IMG/VR virus record: IMGVR_UViG_3300020442_002322
Location: 1 to 64,000 of that record
Origin: a virus
Direction: 5' to 3' (one strand)
Length of the DNA stretch: 64,000 nucleotides
The translations under genes and the position numbers were made by a program. The notes below the pieces were generated by a model. That model made no database searches and was not told where the DNA came from. It saw only the letters and a program-made list of their open reading frames with translations. Below, one piece after another: positions 25,773 to 33,744 of the stretch; positions within the stretch are counted from its first letter, which is position 1, and each line of letters starts with the position of its first letter.

Positions 25773-26714
25773 TTAACTGCCCGAAAAGTTTGATTGTCTT
25801 GTAATTGTTGGTGCCGCTACAGATACATATGACCCACTTGCTGTAACATATCCTGCATGATGGGTTAAATTTCCTTGCACATATTCATCAATTGGTACAG
25901 TGCCTTTAGCAGAACTTGTACTACCTGTATCAGCTTCGTCCATTAGGATGCGGAATTCAATAACCGAGTCGCTAATATTTTTTCCTCTAATATAATAGTT
26001 GTTATCTGCATAAACACCACTTCCTGATTTACGGTATAGTTGTTGTTCGCTGTTTGTTAACTGATAGTTACCAATTGCACTGCCGGTACCACTATTGTCA
26101 CTGCTTGTGTAGTTGTGGCCAAAACTTACTGTACCAGAATTACTAAGCATTGTTGCCCAGTCGTTTGTTTTTGCAACATTTCCACCTGATGCTGTGCTTA
26201 CTAGATTTACTTTGAAAGTTATGCGTCCGCCTGCATTAAAAAAATAACGTCTTGCATTTGCACTAGTAAATGTTGCTCTGTAATATCCATTTAAACTTGC
26301 ACGCCATTGAGAACCGAATGTAAGATTTGCTACTTCATCATCTGTTGTACTTTGTGTAGCATGAAGTCTAAATCTGTTAGGATCTGTTGAAATACTTGTT
26401 GTAAAAGCCTCATAATCTGCATAACCTTTTAGAATGTCACTAGGTTCATTATCATCATCTGCAATTAAATCTTCAACTGCTAGTGTAGCAATTGATGCTC
26501 CAGGGCCTAAATTTACTTGGTGTCTATAGATCCTATCTAAATCCGTAAACAAGTTATTCATATCACTTGCTGTAACAATTTTTTCTACAGGGACTTGATT
26601 GCTTGCTGTACTTCCACCGTATCCGAAGTTTCCAGAACCAACACCTAATACATCTTCGACAGTATTTTGTATGTTGTTGTATCTTACTGCTGTGATAATA
26701 TCACCAACTGCCAT
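25773..26714 (-). CDS. Virion structural protein (fibre/tail type), paralogue A
   Basis: 313 residues. MAVGDIITAVRYNNIQ at the start, a GSGNFGYG loop, then Ser/Thr/Gly/Asn-rich beta sequence, as in phage fibre or appendage proteins. It is a full-length paralogue of 26798-27709: both share GDxITAxRYNN, YFFNAGG/FFNSGG, the LSNSGTVSF segment, SGVYxxNNYYIR and the GYVxASG ending. No enzyme motif. It has its own sigma70-like promoter, and a late-type octamer farther upstream. It probably sits in the virion tail, but exact location is not visible. Confidence 0.65.
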   Translation of the reverse strand: MAVGDIITAVRYNNIQNTVEDVLGVGSGNFGYGGSTASNQVPVEKIVTASDMNNLFTDLDRIYRHQVNLGPGASIATLAVEDLIADDDNEPSDILKGYADYEAFTTSISTDPNRFRLHATQSTTDDEVANLTFGSQWRASLNGYYRATFTSANARRYFFNAGGRITFKVNLVSTASGGNVAKTNDWATMLSNSGTVSFGHNYTSSDNSGTGSAIGNYQLTNSEQQLYRKSGSGVYADNNYYIRGKNISDSVIEFRILMDEADTGSTSSAKGTVPIDEYVQGNLTHHAGYVTASGSYVSVAAPTITRQSNFSGS

Positions 26715-26740
26715 TCATTCTCTCCACGTACATTTTATAT

Positions 26741-26769
26741 ACTATAGCAAATTTGTTTTACAAAGTCAA
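26741..26769 (-). promoter_or_regulatory. Sigma70-type promoter before structural paralogue A
   Basis: TTGACT (26769-26764), a 17-base spacer and TATAGT (26746-26741), with TGC directly before the -10 (extended -10). It sits 27 bases before the ATG at 26714. A host-type promoter in front of a structural gene is unusual; it may mainly feed the enzyme island downstream. Confidence 0.7.
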
Positions 26770-26776
26770 CCATTAA

Positions 26777-26784
26777 TACTTATT
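26777..26784 (-). promoter_or_regulatory. Late-promoter-like octamer AATAAGTA
   Basis: A NATAARTA match on the sense strand, 62 bases before the ATG at 26714 and just upstream of the -35 TTGACT. If active it would give late transcription of structural paralogue A alongside the host-type promoter. Confidence 0.4.
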
Positions 26785-26797
26785 TAAATAAAACAAA

Positions 26798-27709
26798 TTA
26801 CGCTAGAGAATTGACAACTGCAAAAGCAGGCGCCTCTACATCAACATGAATGCCGCTGGCTCTGACATAGCCCATTTTAGCTTCAAGCAACCCTTGAATA
26901 GGTTCATCAATCTTGTAACCGCCTGGATTATGGTCGAAATATTCAATTTGTATTTGGATAGTCTTTGAATCAATTTCTTTTGCTCTGATGTAATAGTTGT
27001 TATTGCCATAAACACCAGTAGCTGATTTTCTAAAAATTTCTTGATAACTTGTTGTAAGATCATAATTACCAATACTCTGAACTACTCCTGTTCCGGAGGT
27101 AGTTGTTTCATTATAATTAAAACTAACTGTACCTGAATTACTTAATATATTTTGCCAATCTTGACTCTTTGCAACACTGTCACCACTTGTTGGTGGATTA
27201 GACAAAGAACTTACAACTGTTAAACTGCCTCCGCTGTTAAAAAAATGTCTACGATGATCAGCATCAGTAAAAGTAATTTTAAATTCTGTATCAATTGGTG
27301 CTGTCCATTGATTGCGTCTTTGATCTACTTTAGCATCAACGTCTGTACTACTTTGTGTCGATGCTAATAAAAATCTTTGACCAACTGTTTCTATAGTACT
27401 AATAATAGTTTCATAATCTGCAAAACCTTTTGTGACGTCACCGTCACTGTCAGCATCTCCTATAGTATCACCTACTGATATCTGGCTGATACTATTTGGA
27501 ATGCCACCTGTTTGATGCACTCTAATTTTTTTTATATCTTCGAATAGATTGTTTATATCTTGTGCTGTTACTCTATTAGAACTGTTGACAATAGAACTTG
27601 ATACTGTTTGACCGTAGCCTTCGTCACCGCTTCCTGTGCCTAATACAGCTTGTACTCTACTTTGAGCATTGTTATACCGCGCCGCGGTAATTAAATCTCC
27701 TGATGCCAT
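26798..27709 (-). CDS. Virion structural protein (fibre/tail type), paralogue B
   Basis: 303 residues, paralogue of 25773-26714 throughout: MASGDLITAARYNNAQ start, a GSGDEGYG loop, FFNSGGSLTV, LSNSGTVSFNY, TGVYGNNNYYIR and a GYVRASG near the C-terminus. The protein is Ser/Thr/Asn-rich beta sequence without Cys, which suits an extracellular virion part. A GGAAGG site and a late-promoter-like octamer (27728-27735) precede it. The pair may be alternative or heteromeric fibre components. Confidence 0.65.
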   Translation of the reverse strand: MASGDLITAARYNNAQSRVQAVLGTGSGDEGYGQTVSSSIVNSSNRVTAQDINNLFEDIKKIRVHQTGGIPNSISQISVGDTIGDADSDGDVTKGFADYETIISTIETVGQRFLLASTQSSTDVDAKVDQRRNQWTAPIDTEFKITFTDADHRRHFFNSGGSLTVVSSLSNPPTSGDSVAKSQDWQNILSNSGTVSFNYNETTTSGTGVVQSIGNYDLTTSYQEIFRKSATGVYGNNNYYIRAKEIDSKTIQIQIEYFDHNPGGYKIDEPIQGLLEAKMGYVRASGIHVDVEAPAFAVVNSLA

Positions 27710-27727
27710 TTGCCTTCCTCTTCACAG

Positions 27728-27735
27728 TACTTATA
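27728..27735 (-). promoter_or_regulatory. Late-promoter-like octamer TATAAGTA
   Basis: Seven of eight bases of the T4 late consensus TATAAATA, 18 bases before the ATG at 27709; it overlaps the stop codon of the upstream fibre gene. Well placed for a short late leader. Confidence 0.5.
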
Positions 27736-29209
27736 CTTTAAGTACACACTCGATAATTTTTTCTTCTTGTTCTGTACTTGACTCTAATGCTACTCCAACT
27801 AATCCATTGCTTGCAATAGTAGAAGCTACTCCGTCTGCCCATGCATACACTGCCTGTCCTTTTGAAACTGGGCCAGTTACTCTCACAGGAACACGACCTT
27901 TAAGTGCTATTGCTTGTCCTTCGCTGTCTTCGTTCATTATCATTGCTGGATTTTCAGAAATAACTCCTATAGCAAAATCACTTGTTTTTGCCGCTCTAGC
28001 TTCTTCTTTGCCTCCAACTGCCATAACAGTTCCAACAGGATATTCTTGATCTGTTGTATACTTTTCTGCAATATCAGCATATTGAGCGGCAATCGCTGTT
28101 CCTCTAAAGAAATTAGCAGTAATATCACCACTGCTATCTCTCAAAGCAACTGTGCTTGCGTTTGCACTAGTTTGTCCTAGGTAAGTATTACCGTCAAACT
28201 TAATTGCTGTTGCTGTGTCTGCTGTACCTCTAAAGAAGTCTGCATAAACATCTGACCATCTTAATGCTGTTGTTCCAAGTGTATATGTTTGTGTTGCTCC
28301 TGGATTCATTCCTGTTGATGTGAATGTTGCACTGTTTGTTTGTTGACTTGATCCATTGTTTAATTGAATCTTAATTGCATTTGAAGTACCTTGCTCATTT
28401 GCAATTACACCTGTGTTACCAGTTACATAGATATGTAAACCTAAACTATCACCAATTTTTAAACCATTATTATTTTCAATATTAACTAATTCGTTAAATG
28501 ATGTAGATTGACCAGCTTGCTGTGTAACAAAGTCTGCGGCATCAACACCGTTTAGTTTTAGTGCATTAGATGCTGTTCCCCAAAAATAATGGTTAGTGCT
28601 TGTGACACCGCCTGTGCTTGCAATAGTGTTTATAAGTGTAATACCTTTTTTGACAGTATCAAATCCTGTAATTGCATTAGCTGGATCTGTACCATCAATA
28701 GTAAATTCTTGTGGGCTAATAATAAAAATAACTTCATCATCAATTGTAGCAGTAATTACACTGTGATTAGTATTTTGTGTATCTCTAATAGTTTGACTAC
28801 GCATCTGTGTTAAACCGCTACCAGTTCCTTGCGGTCCTACTAGGATCCAACTTGATCCATCATATGCATATAATTGATTATTACCACTATCAAACCAAAA
28901 ATCACCTGATACTGCTGTTGCTGGTTGGGTTGAAGATACTTCAGCACCGCCTGTTGGCTTAAACACGGAACCGTCGTAGAATTTTATTTTACCAGTAGTA
29001 CTATCATGCCAAATTTGACCTGCGATTGGTTTAGGTGGTTGTGAACTTCCACTAAAATTTTCTAATAAAAACAAGAAGTTTTCATTTTGTATTTCGCCAT
29101 ATCCAGCATAGTTCTTTCCAACAAACGTAAGATCTGTTGTAGTGTCTATGGTCCCGTCTTGCACAACAACTAAAGTTGCTCCGCTGTATTTGTTAATTGT
29201 ATAAGCCAT
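27731..29209 (-). CDS. Fibre-like virion protein
   Basis: 492 residues. The first 120 residues form a module shared with the next two genes: LxxNFLxLLENF, then PxxPIAGQIWHDSTTG, then KFYDGSVFKPTGG and a second FWFDSGNNQLYAYDG unit. The middle is repetitive beta sequence. The C-terminal domain (QYADIAEKYTTDQEYPVGTV onward, to the end) is a compact head seen in many marine phage fibres, including GRVPVRVTGPVSKGQAVYA. Probably a baseplate-attached fibre with a receptor-binding or capping tip. A late-promoter-like octamer lies 23 bases upstream. Confidence 0.75.
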   Translation of the reverse strand: MAYTINKYSGATLVVVQDGTIDTTTDLTFVGKNYAGYGEIQNENFLFLLENFSGSSQPPKPIAGQIWHDSTTGKIKFYDGSVFKPTGGAEVSSTQPATAVSGDFWFDSGNNQLYAYDGSSWILVGPQGTGSGLTQMRSQTIRDTQNTNHSVITATIDDEVIFIISPQEFTIDGTDPANAITGFDTVKKGITLINTIASTGGVTSTNHYFWGTASNALKLNGVDAADFVTQQAGQSTSFNELVNIENNNGLKIGDSLGLHIYVTGNTGVIANEQGTSNAIKIQLNNGSSQQTNSATFTSTGMNPGATQTYTLGTTALRWSDVYADFFRGTADTATAIKFDGNTYLGQTSANASTVALRDSSGDITANFFRGTAIAAQYADIAEKYTTDQEYPVGTVMAVGGKEEARAAKTSDFAIGVISENPAMIMNEDSEGQAIALKGRVPVRVTGPVSKGQAVYAWADGVASTIASNGLVGVALESSTEQEEKIIECVLKV

Positions 29210-29232
29210 TGTTTTTCAACCCTTTATTTACA

Positions 29233-29240
29233 TATTTATC
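29233..29240 (-). promoter_or_regulatory. Late-promoter-like octamer GATAAATA
   Basis: Seven of eight to T4 TATAAATA, 23 bases before the fibre ATG at 29209, in a 31-base gap. Good position for a late promoter. Confidence 0.5.
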
Positions 29241-31064
29241 TTAAACACTAGATACAAGATCTTGGTCAAATGTCCATGATCCACTGCTTTTCACATACCT
29301 TTTCAATGCTCTAGATACTGAAACTGTAACAGTACCCGTTGCATCTGTAAATCCAATATCCTGCATTACTGATTCGTTTTGCACTCCTGCTGAATCAACA
29401 GCAATAAACGATTTTGTAGCAACCGCAGTAATATCAATACCTGTCACGCTTGCACCGCCTAGTGTAGTACAGTGTATACGTGCATAAGTTCCATCTGATA
29501 CATTAGCCGCAGGAACTAGATCTTCTAGTACTAGTCCAATTTGTGTATCATTAAGTCCTGTTGAGTCCATACTAAATGAAATACCAGCACCTGCAATTTC
29601 TTCATCAACATATTGTTTTGTTGCCGCATCTGTTGGGCTACCTGGTACACCTAGTCCGGAAATTCTGTTTGTGTTTGTAAATGTTATATCACCTGCAAGG
29701 TCAAAAGTAAGCCCTCCTAGGCTGTTAGTAATTGTGTTACCATCAATGGTTATGTTATCAACTGTCAATGCTGTAAGTGTGCCAACATTTGTAAGACTAG
29801 AATTTACAACTCCTGATCCTAGTGTTGTTCCTGTAAGAACATTTGTTCCATCAACCTTGTAACTATTACCACTTGTTACATTTAAATTTTCTGTTGTTGT
29901 CCATGCGTTTGGTGTTTGTCTCCAAGTAAACTTTTTATCTGTGCCAGTAACACGTACAATTAAGCCTGCATCATCTACATCTGCTTCAGGTAAAAGTGTA
30001 CTATCACTTGTTATAGCAAGTTCAATATTTTTATCCTCAACACGCATACTAGAAACATCTATGCTTGTGCTAGAACCTTCTACAATCAAATTGCCTGTAA
30101 TACGCATGTCTCCTGTCAAATCAAGTGTATGTGCAGGTGTACTATTCCAAATACCAACTCTTTTGTTTGTAGCATCTATATAAATTGCATCAGTTGCCTG
30201 TGCGCCATCTAATGTTGAAGTTATTCTAAATCTTAGATCATTATCTGTTACTGTTTGCGTCATAGCAAAAGTGTCGCCAATAACTTTTTGTTCTAAGTCT
30301 GTGTTAGGTCCGATTGTAACACCGTCACTATTTTGTACTGTAATTGTACCTGCAACAATCTGATCACCTGTTGTGCTTAAGAAACTATCTGCTGTAACTT
30401 TTGTGCCGTTTGATTTTAACAAACTTTTTGCAGAATCAACTGTACCTTCGTAAATAAAATTATCTTTATCAATAATGTTAATACCTTTTTTAACATTTCC
30501 TGTTATGCCATCAATTCTATATCCTACTGCTGGCTCAAATTCAACATTACTACTTACAGCAACTCTAGTTGTACCACTGTTACTATCACCAATGTATAAA
30601 CTTGCTATTGTCCTAGCTCTATCAGTAGTATCTCTTATACTTTCAATTACCCAACCAGACACACCTTGTTGTTTTGTGTAAACTGGTCCTGCCAAAACAG
30701 GATCGCCTACACCATCATAAAAATATATTTGATCATTTACGTTGTCAATCCATAAATCACCAGCAACCATAGCAGGTTGTTCTTTTTGTACAAAAGGTCC
30801 ACCTACTGCTTTAAAGATTGATCCTTCATAAACTTTTAAACGGGCATCACTTTTATCCCACCACAGTTGTCCTTCAATAGGATTGCTTGGAGAACTTGTG
30901 TTTGCAAAGTTTTCCAATATTTTAACAAAGTTTTCATTCAATGCTTCGCCAAATCCTGTGTAGTTTCTTCCAATTAATGAAATACTTGTGCTTGCAGTAT
31001 CTAAAGTACCGTCAATTAAGTCTACAAGTAATGTGCCGTCTGTTTTATTAAGTTTATATGCCAT
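29241..31064 (-). CDS. Fibre-like virion protein
   Basis: 607 residues from ATG 31064, which overlaps the upstream stop as TAATG (a TTG 27 bases earlier is less likely). It has the same N-terminal module as its neighbours (FGEALNENFVKILENF, NPIEGQLWWDKSDARLKVYEG). The long middle has beta-rich, repeat-like sequence (for example SLTNVGTLTALTVDNITIDG) typical of trimeric phage fibres. No collar or chaperone domain is evident at the C-terminus. A role in host attachment is inferred from architecture and position. Confidence 0.72.
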   Translation of the reverse strand: MAYKLNKTDGTLLVDLIDGTLDTASTSISLIGRNYTGFGEALNENFVKILENFANTSSPSNPIEGQLWWDKSDARLKVYEGSIFKAVGGPFVQKEQPAMVAGDLWIDNVNDQIYFYDGVGDPVLAGPVYTKQQGVSGWVIESIRDTTDRARTIASLYIGDSNSGTTRVAVSSNVEFEPAVGYRIDGITGNVKKGINIIDKDNFIYEGTVDSAKSLLKSNGTKVTADSFLSTTGDQIVAGTITVQNSDGVTIGPNTDLEQKVIGDTFAMTQTVTDNDLRFRITSTLDGAQATDAIYIDATNKRVGIWNSTPAHTLDLTGDMRITGNLIVEGSSTSIDVSSMRVEDKNIELAITSDSTLLPEADVDDAGLIVRVTGTDKKFTWRQTPNAWTTTENLNVTSGNSYKVDGTNVLTGTTLGSGVVNSSLTNVGTLTALTVDNITIDGNTITNSLGGLTFDLAGDITFTNTNRISGLGVPGSPTDAATKQYVDEEIAGAGISFSMDSTGLNDTQIGLVLEDLVPAANVSDGTYARIHCTTLGGASVTGIDITAVATKSFIAVDSAGVQNESVMQDIGFTDATGTVTVSVSRALKRYVKSSGSWTFDQDLVSSV

Positions 31065-33106
31065 TATACGTTCCCAGTGTAAATTATCCAATTTAAGGAC
31101 ATAAACGGATTCATAATGTCCAGAGGTTGCCCTGTAGTTCCTGCTACACTACCACTTGTGGTTGCCGCTTGTCCTTGGTTGTTTCCAGTAGGTGCATCGT
31201 ATACCTGTGCTCCTGCTACAGATCCAGATCCTTTTACAGCATCTAATATTGTATAGAACTGTTGTTTTGCACCCGGATCACCAACTTGTAAATCGTGTTC
31301 GTGATCTGGTATTTGATTACCCGCGATTGTTACTTGTTCAACACCGCCTCCGTTACCAAGTTCATTACCTCTTACACCTGTAACTCTGTTTGCGGCTGTA
31401 CCGCCCATATCGTCAAGACCCATAATTGTTCTGCCTCTTAAATCAGGTAAACAAAATAATTGGACACCGTTATCTGAAACTTCGTTACTTGGTTTAAAGT
31501 TAAAACCAATAGCTAGAAATAATTTTTGATAATCTGCTTGTAATACTTCACTACCATCACAAAGTAACCAATGTGTTGGTGCTTGCAATCCTGCATATGG
31601 CATTATAATGCCCGGCGGGTTGGTAGGAACTTTGTCAAGTAAATTTTCTACACGTAATCTATATAAACCTGTTGCACCCTGGACTCTGTTTACTAAGAAT
31701 TCGTCTGAATCTTGTGCTGATGATGTTGAAGTTTTATTTGATATAAAACTATTACTTACAACTGTGTTAAATGTTTTTGTATTGCCGCCTTGTTGTCCGT
31801 CAAAAGTAATTGTAGGAGCACTTACTTCTCCTATCATTTGGAAACTTGTACTGCTAGATAGTTTATCAGCAGTTTGTGATGTACCACTAATGTTACCTGT
31901 TAAGTTACCTACAAATTGTCCTGTAAATTGTGTGGCGTATATATTCGCATATTTGTTTGCATCTGATCCAATAGTCCTTACATTTGTTGCATCTGGTAAT
32001 ACATTTCTAGTTTCAATGTTTCCAATAATATCTACATTGCCACCTACGTTTAGGTCTCCTGCAATACCTGCTCCGCCTTTTACAATTAAAGATCCAGTAC
32101 CAAAGTTTGTACTTGCTGTAGTACCATCTATAGTTATTGAATCACTTACTTTAATTTTACCTGTTACATCTAATGCTTCACTAGGCGCCGTATTGTTAAT
32201 ACCTATATTAGTTGTGCTATCAATACGCATCACTGTTTTAGTTGTGCCTTGATCGTTTACACGAACATCTAAACTAGAACCTGTTGCACTATGAGTAATA
32301 ACACCTGTTTGACCTTCAACTGTCAAACGCATTTGGTTACCGCTACCTACAATAATACCTTCGTCACTGTTTACTTTTAATTGGTGTGTAGTTGTGCTAA
32401 CTTTATCACCTCTTAAGAAGTCACTTGCTAACACAGGTGTATCTTCACCAGCAACAATTAAACTTTCTGCTTTTTCAGCAACACCGTAATATTTTCCTGC
32501 ACCGTCACCTGTAATATTTGCTGTGCTTAAATTGACACCAGGTTTAATTTCTGAAAATCCGTTAATAACTGCTCTTGGTGAAAAAGTTTTTGTGCTTATA
32601 ATTGCAATAGGTTTTGCTTCAACTTCAATTTGTAAAACATTGTAGTCAATGTTATCTTGACCACGAATTGTTTTTACATTTACACCTGTATTCAATCCTC
32701 CGGAAAATTCCGGACCAACTAATGTCCAACCCGAACCTGTATACAAATATAATTGCTGATTGTCTGTATCAACCCAAAGGTCTCCAGTTACACTTGCACT
32801 TGCTTGTGGTGCATTGGTTGCTTTTTTCAATCCGCCTGCCGCAATCCATTGAGTACCATCGTATACTTTAAGTCCTTCTTCTCCAGAAGAACTGTCCCAC
32901 CAAAGTTGTCCTTCAACAGGATTTGCTGGTGGAGTAGTGTTTGCAAAATTTTCTAAAAGTTTTAAAAAGTTTTGATTAAATTCAACACCATAACTTGTTG
33001 TATTACGTCCAACTAAGTTTAAACTTGTTTGTGTGTTAATATCATTATCTTCAACAGTTAGACTACCTTTGTTGACCAAATCAGTAAAATTAATAGTATA
33101 TGCCAT
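31064..33106 (-). CDS. Short-tail-fibre-like protein with tail-collar domain
   Basis: 680 residues. N-terminal module as in the two genes downstream (FNQNFLKLLENFANTTPP, NPVEGQLWWDSS). The C-terminal third has a phage tail-collar domain: PYAG...PTHWLLCDGSEV followed by LFCLPDLRGR, as in T4 gp12 and related fibres, and then a Gly-rich loop region with DHEHDLQV and a final SLNWIIYTG, as in the receptor-binding head of collar fibres. The His pair in DHEHD may bind metal, as in gp12. AGGAG precedes the ATG. Probably a short or side tail fibre contacting the cell surface. Confidence 0.82.
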   Translation of the reverse strand: MAYTINFTDLVNKGSLTVEDNDINTQTSLNLVGRNTTSYGVEFNQNFLKLLENFANTTPPANPVEGQLWWDSSSGEEGLKVYDGTQWIAAGGLKKATNAPQASASVTGDLWVDTDNQQLYLYTGSGWTLVGPEFSGGLNTGVNVKTIRGQDNIDYNVLQIEVEAKPIAIISTKTFSPRAVINGFSEIKPGVNLSTANITGDGAGKYYGVAEKAESLIVAGEDTPVLASDFLRGDKVSTTTHQLKVNSDEGIIVGSGNQMRLTVEGQTGVITHSATGSSLDVRVNDQGTTKTVMRIDSTTNIGINNTAPSEALDVTGKIKVSDSITIDGTTASTNFGTGSLIVKGGAGIAGDLNVGGNVDIIGNIETRNVLPDATNVRTIGSDANKYANIYATQFTGQFVGNLTGNISGTSQTADKLSSSTSFQMIGEVSAPTITFDGQQGGNTKTFNTVVSNSFISNKTSTSSAQDSDEFLVNRVQGATGLYRLRVENLLDKVPTNPPGIIMPYAGLQAPTHWLLCDGSEVLQADYQKLFLAIGFNFKPSNEVSDNGVQLFCLPDLRGRTIMGLDDMGGTAANRVTGVRGNELGNGGGVEQVTIAGNQIPDHEHDLQVGDPGAKQQFYTILDAVKGSGSVAGAQVYDAPTGNNQGQAATTSGSVAGTTGQPLDIMNPFMSLNWIIYTGNV

Positions 33107-33109
33107 TTA

Positions 33110-33715
33110 TTATACTCCTGATAAACTTTGTACTCTTACTGTATAATCTATCTGTACAAGTCTGTTTAAAGACTTTTGTACTGGATGGAAAATAACATGT
33201 GTTAATAATCTTCCGCTACCATTCGGATTATAGCTCTTTAAACCAAGCTCATCAAATACATACAAGCTATTTGTATCACTTGCATTATCAAATGCATCTT
33301 GTCCTTCTGGTTCACCGTAATCTAGTAGTGCAGTAACAACAATATCTGTATAGTTAGTACCACTGACATGACGTGTTTCTGTTTTGTTTCTAACTGGATC
33401 AGTATTTGCTGTGCTTCTGTCATCTACAACTTTAGTAAATGTCTGGTTATACAAACTTGCATTTGTACCTGTTGAGTTTGGTGTTAGATATGTAATAATA
33501 CCTGTGGGATCAACATTTGTTCCCCCATTACCAAAGCTCATTTCATAAATCATACCTTGTCCTTGGTTAGCAAGGCTTTCTGCTAACGCAATACTCATAT
33601 TTTCATAGTGAATAGCATTTTTCTTGTCCACATACACTTCTTTGGTCATAGGATCAAAGATCTTTATGTGTCCACTTACTGCTACACCTGAATTTTCTTT
33701 TATTTTGTCTGTCAT
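33110..33715 (-). CDS. Small virion structural protein
   Basis: 201 residues. It opens with a beta strand set (SGHIKIFDPMTKEVYVDKK), then an N-A-I-H-Y segment and an Ala-rich helix, then GQGMIYEMSFGNGG and a beta-rich rest ending VQIDYTVRVQSLSG. This is the look of small tail-completion or baseplate-periphery proteins found between the giant baseplate gene and fibre genes in marine T4-like phages. No enzyme motif. A late-promoter-like octamer precedes it. Confidence 0.6.
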   Translation of the reverse strand: MTDKIKENSGVAVSGHIKIFDPMTKEVYVDKKNAIHYENMSIALAESLANQGQGMIYEMSFGNGGTNVDPTGIITYLTPNSTGTNASLYNQTFTKVVDDRSTANTDPVRNKTETRHVSGTNYTDIVVTALLDYGEPEGQDAFDNASDTNSLYVFDELGLKSYNPNGSGRLLTHVIFHPVQKSLNRLVQIDYTVRVQSLSGV

Positions 33716-33736
33716 GTCACTTTCTCGCTGTTACTG

Positions 33737-33744
33737 TATTTATT
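33737..33744 (-). promoter_or_regulatory. Late-promoter-like octamer AATAAATA
   Basis: Seven of eight to T4 TATAAATA, 21 bases before the ATG at 33715. The 12-base context AATAAATACAGT is identical to that before gp6 (52167-52174 and the next four bases), which supports a shared regulatory element. Confidence 0.58.

Noticed and set aside
31608-32252. 214-codon plus-strand frame opposite the collar fibre gene
   Set aside because: Antisense shadow of a fibre gene with clear domain content; hydrophobic composition follows from reversed Thr/Asn/Gly codons.
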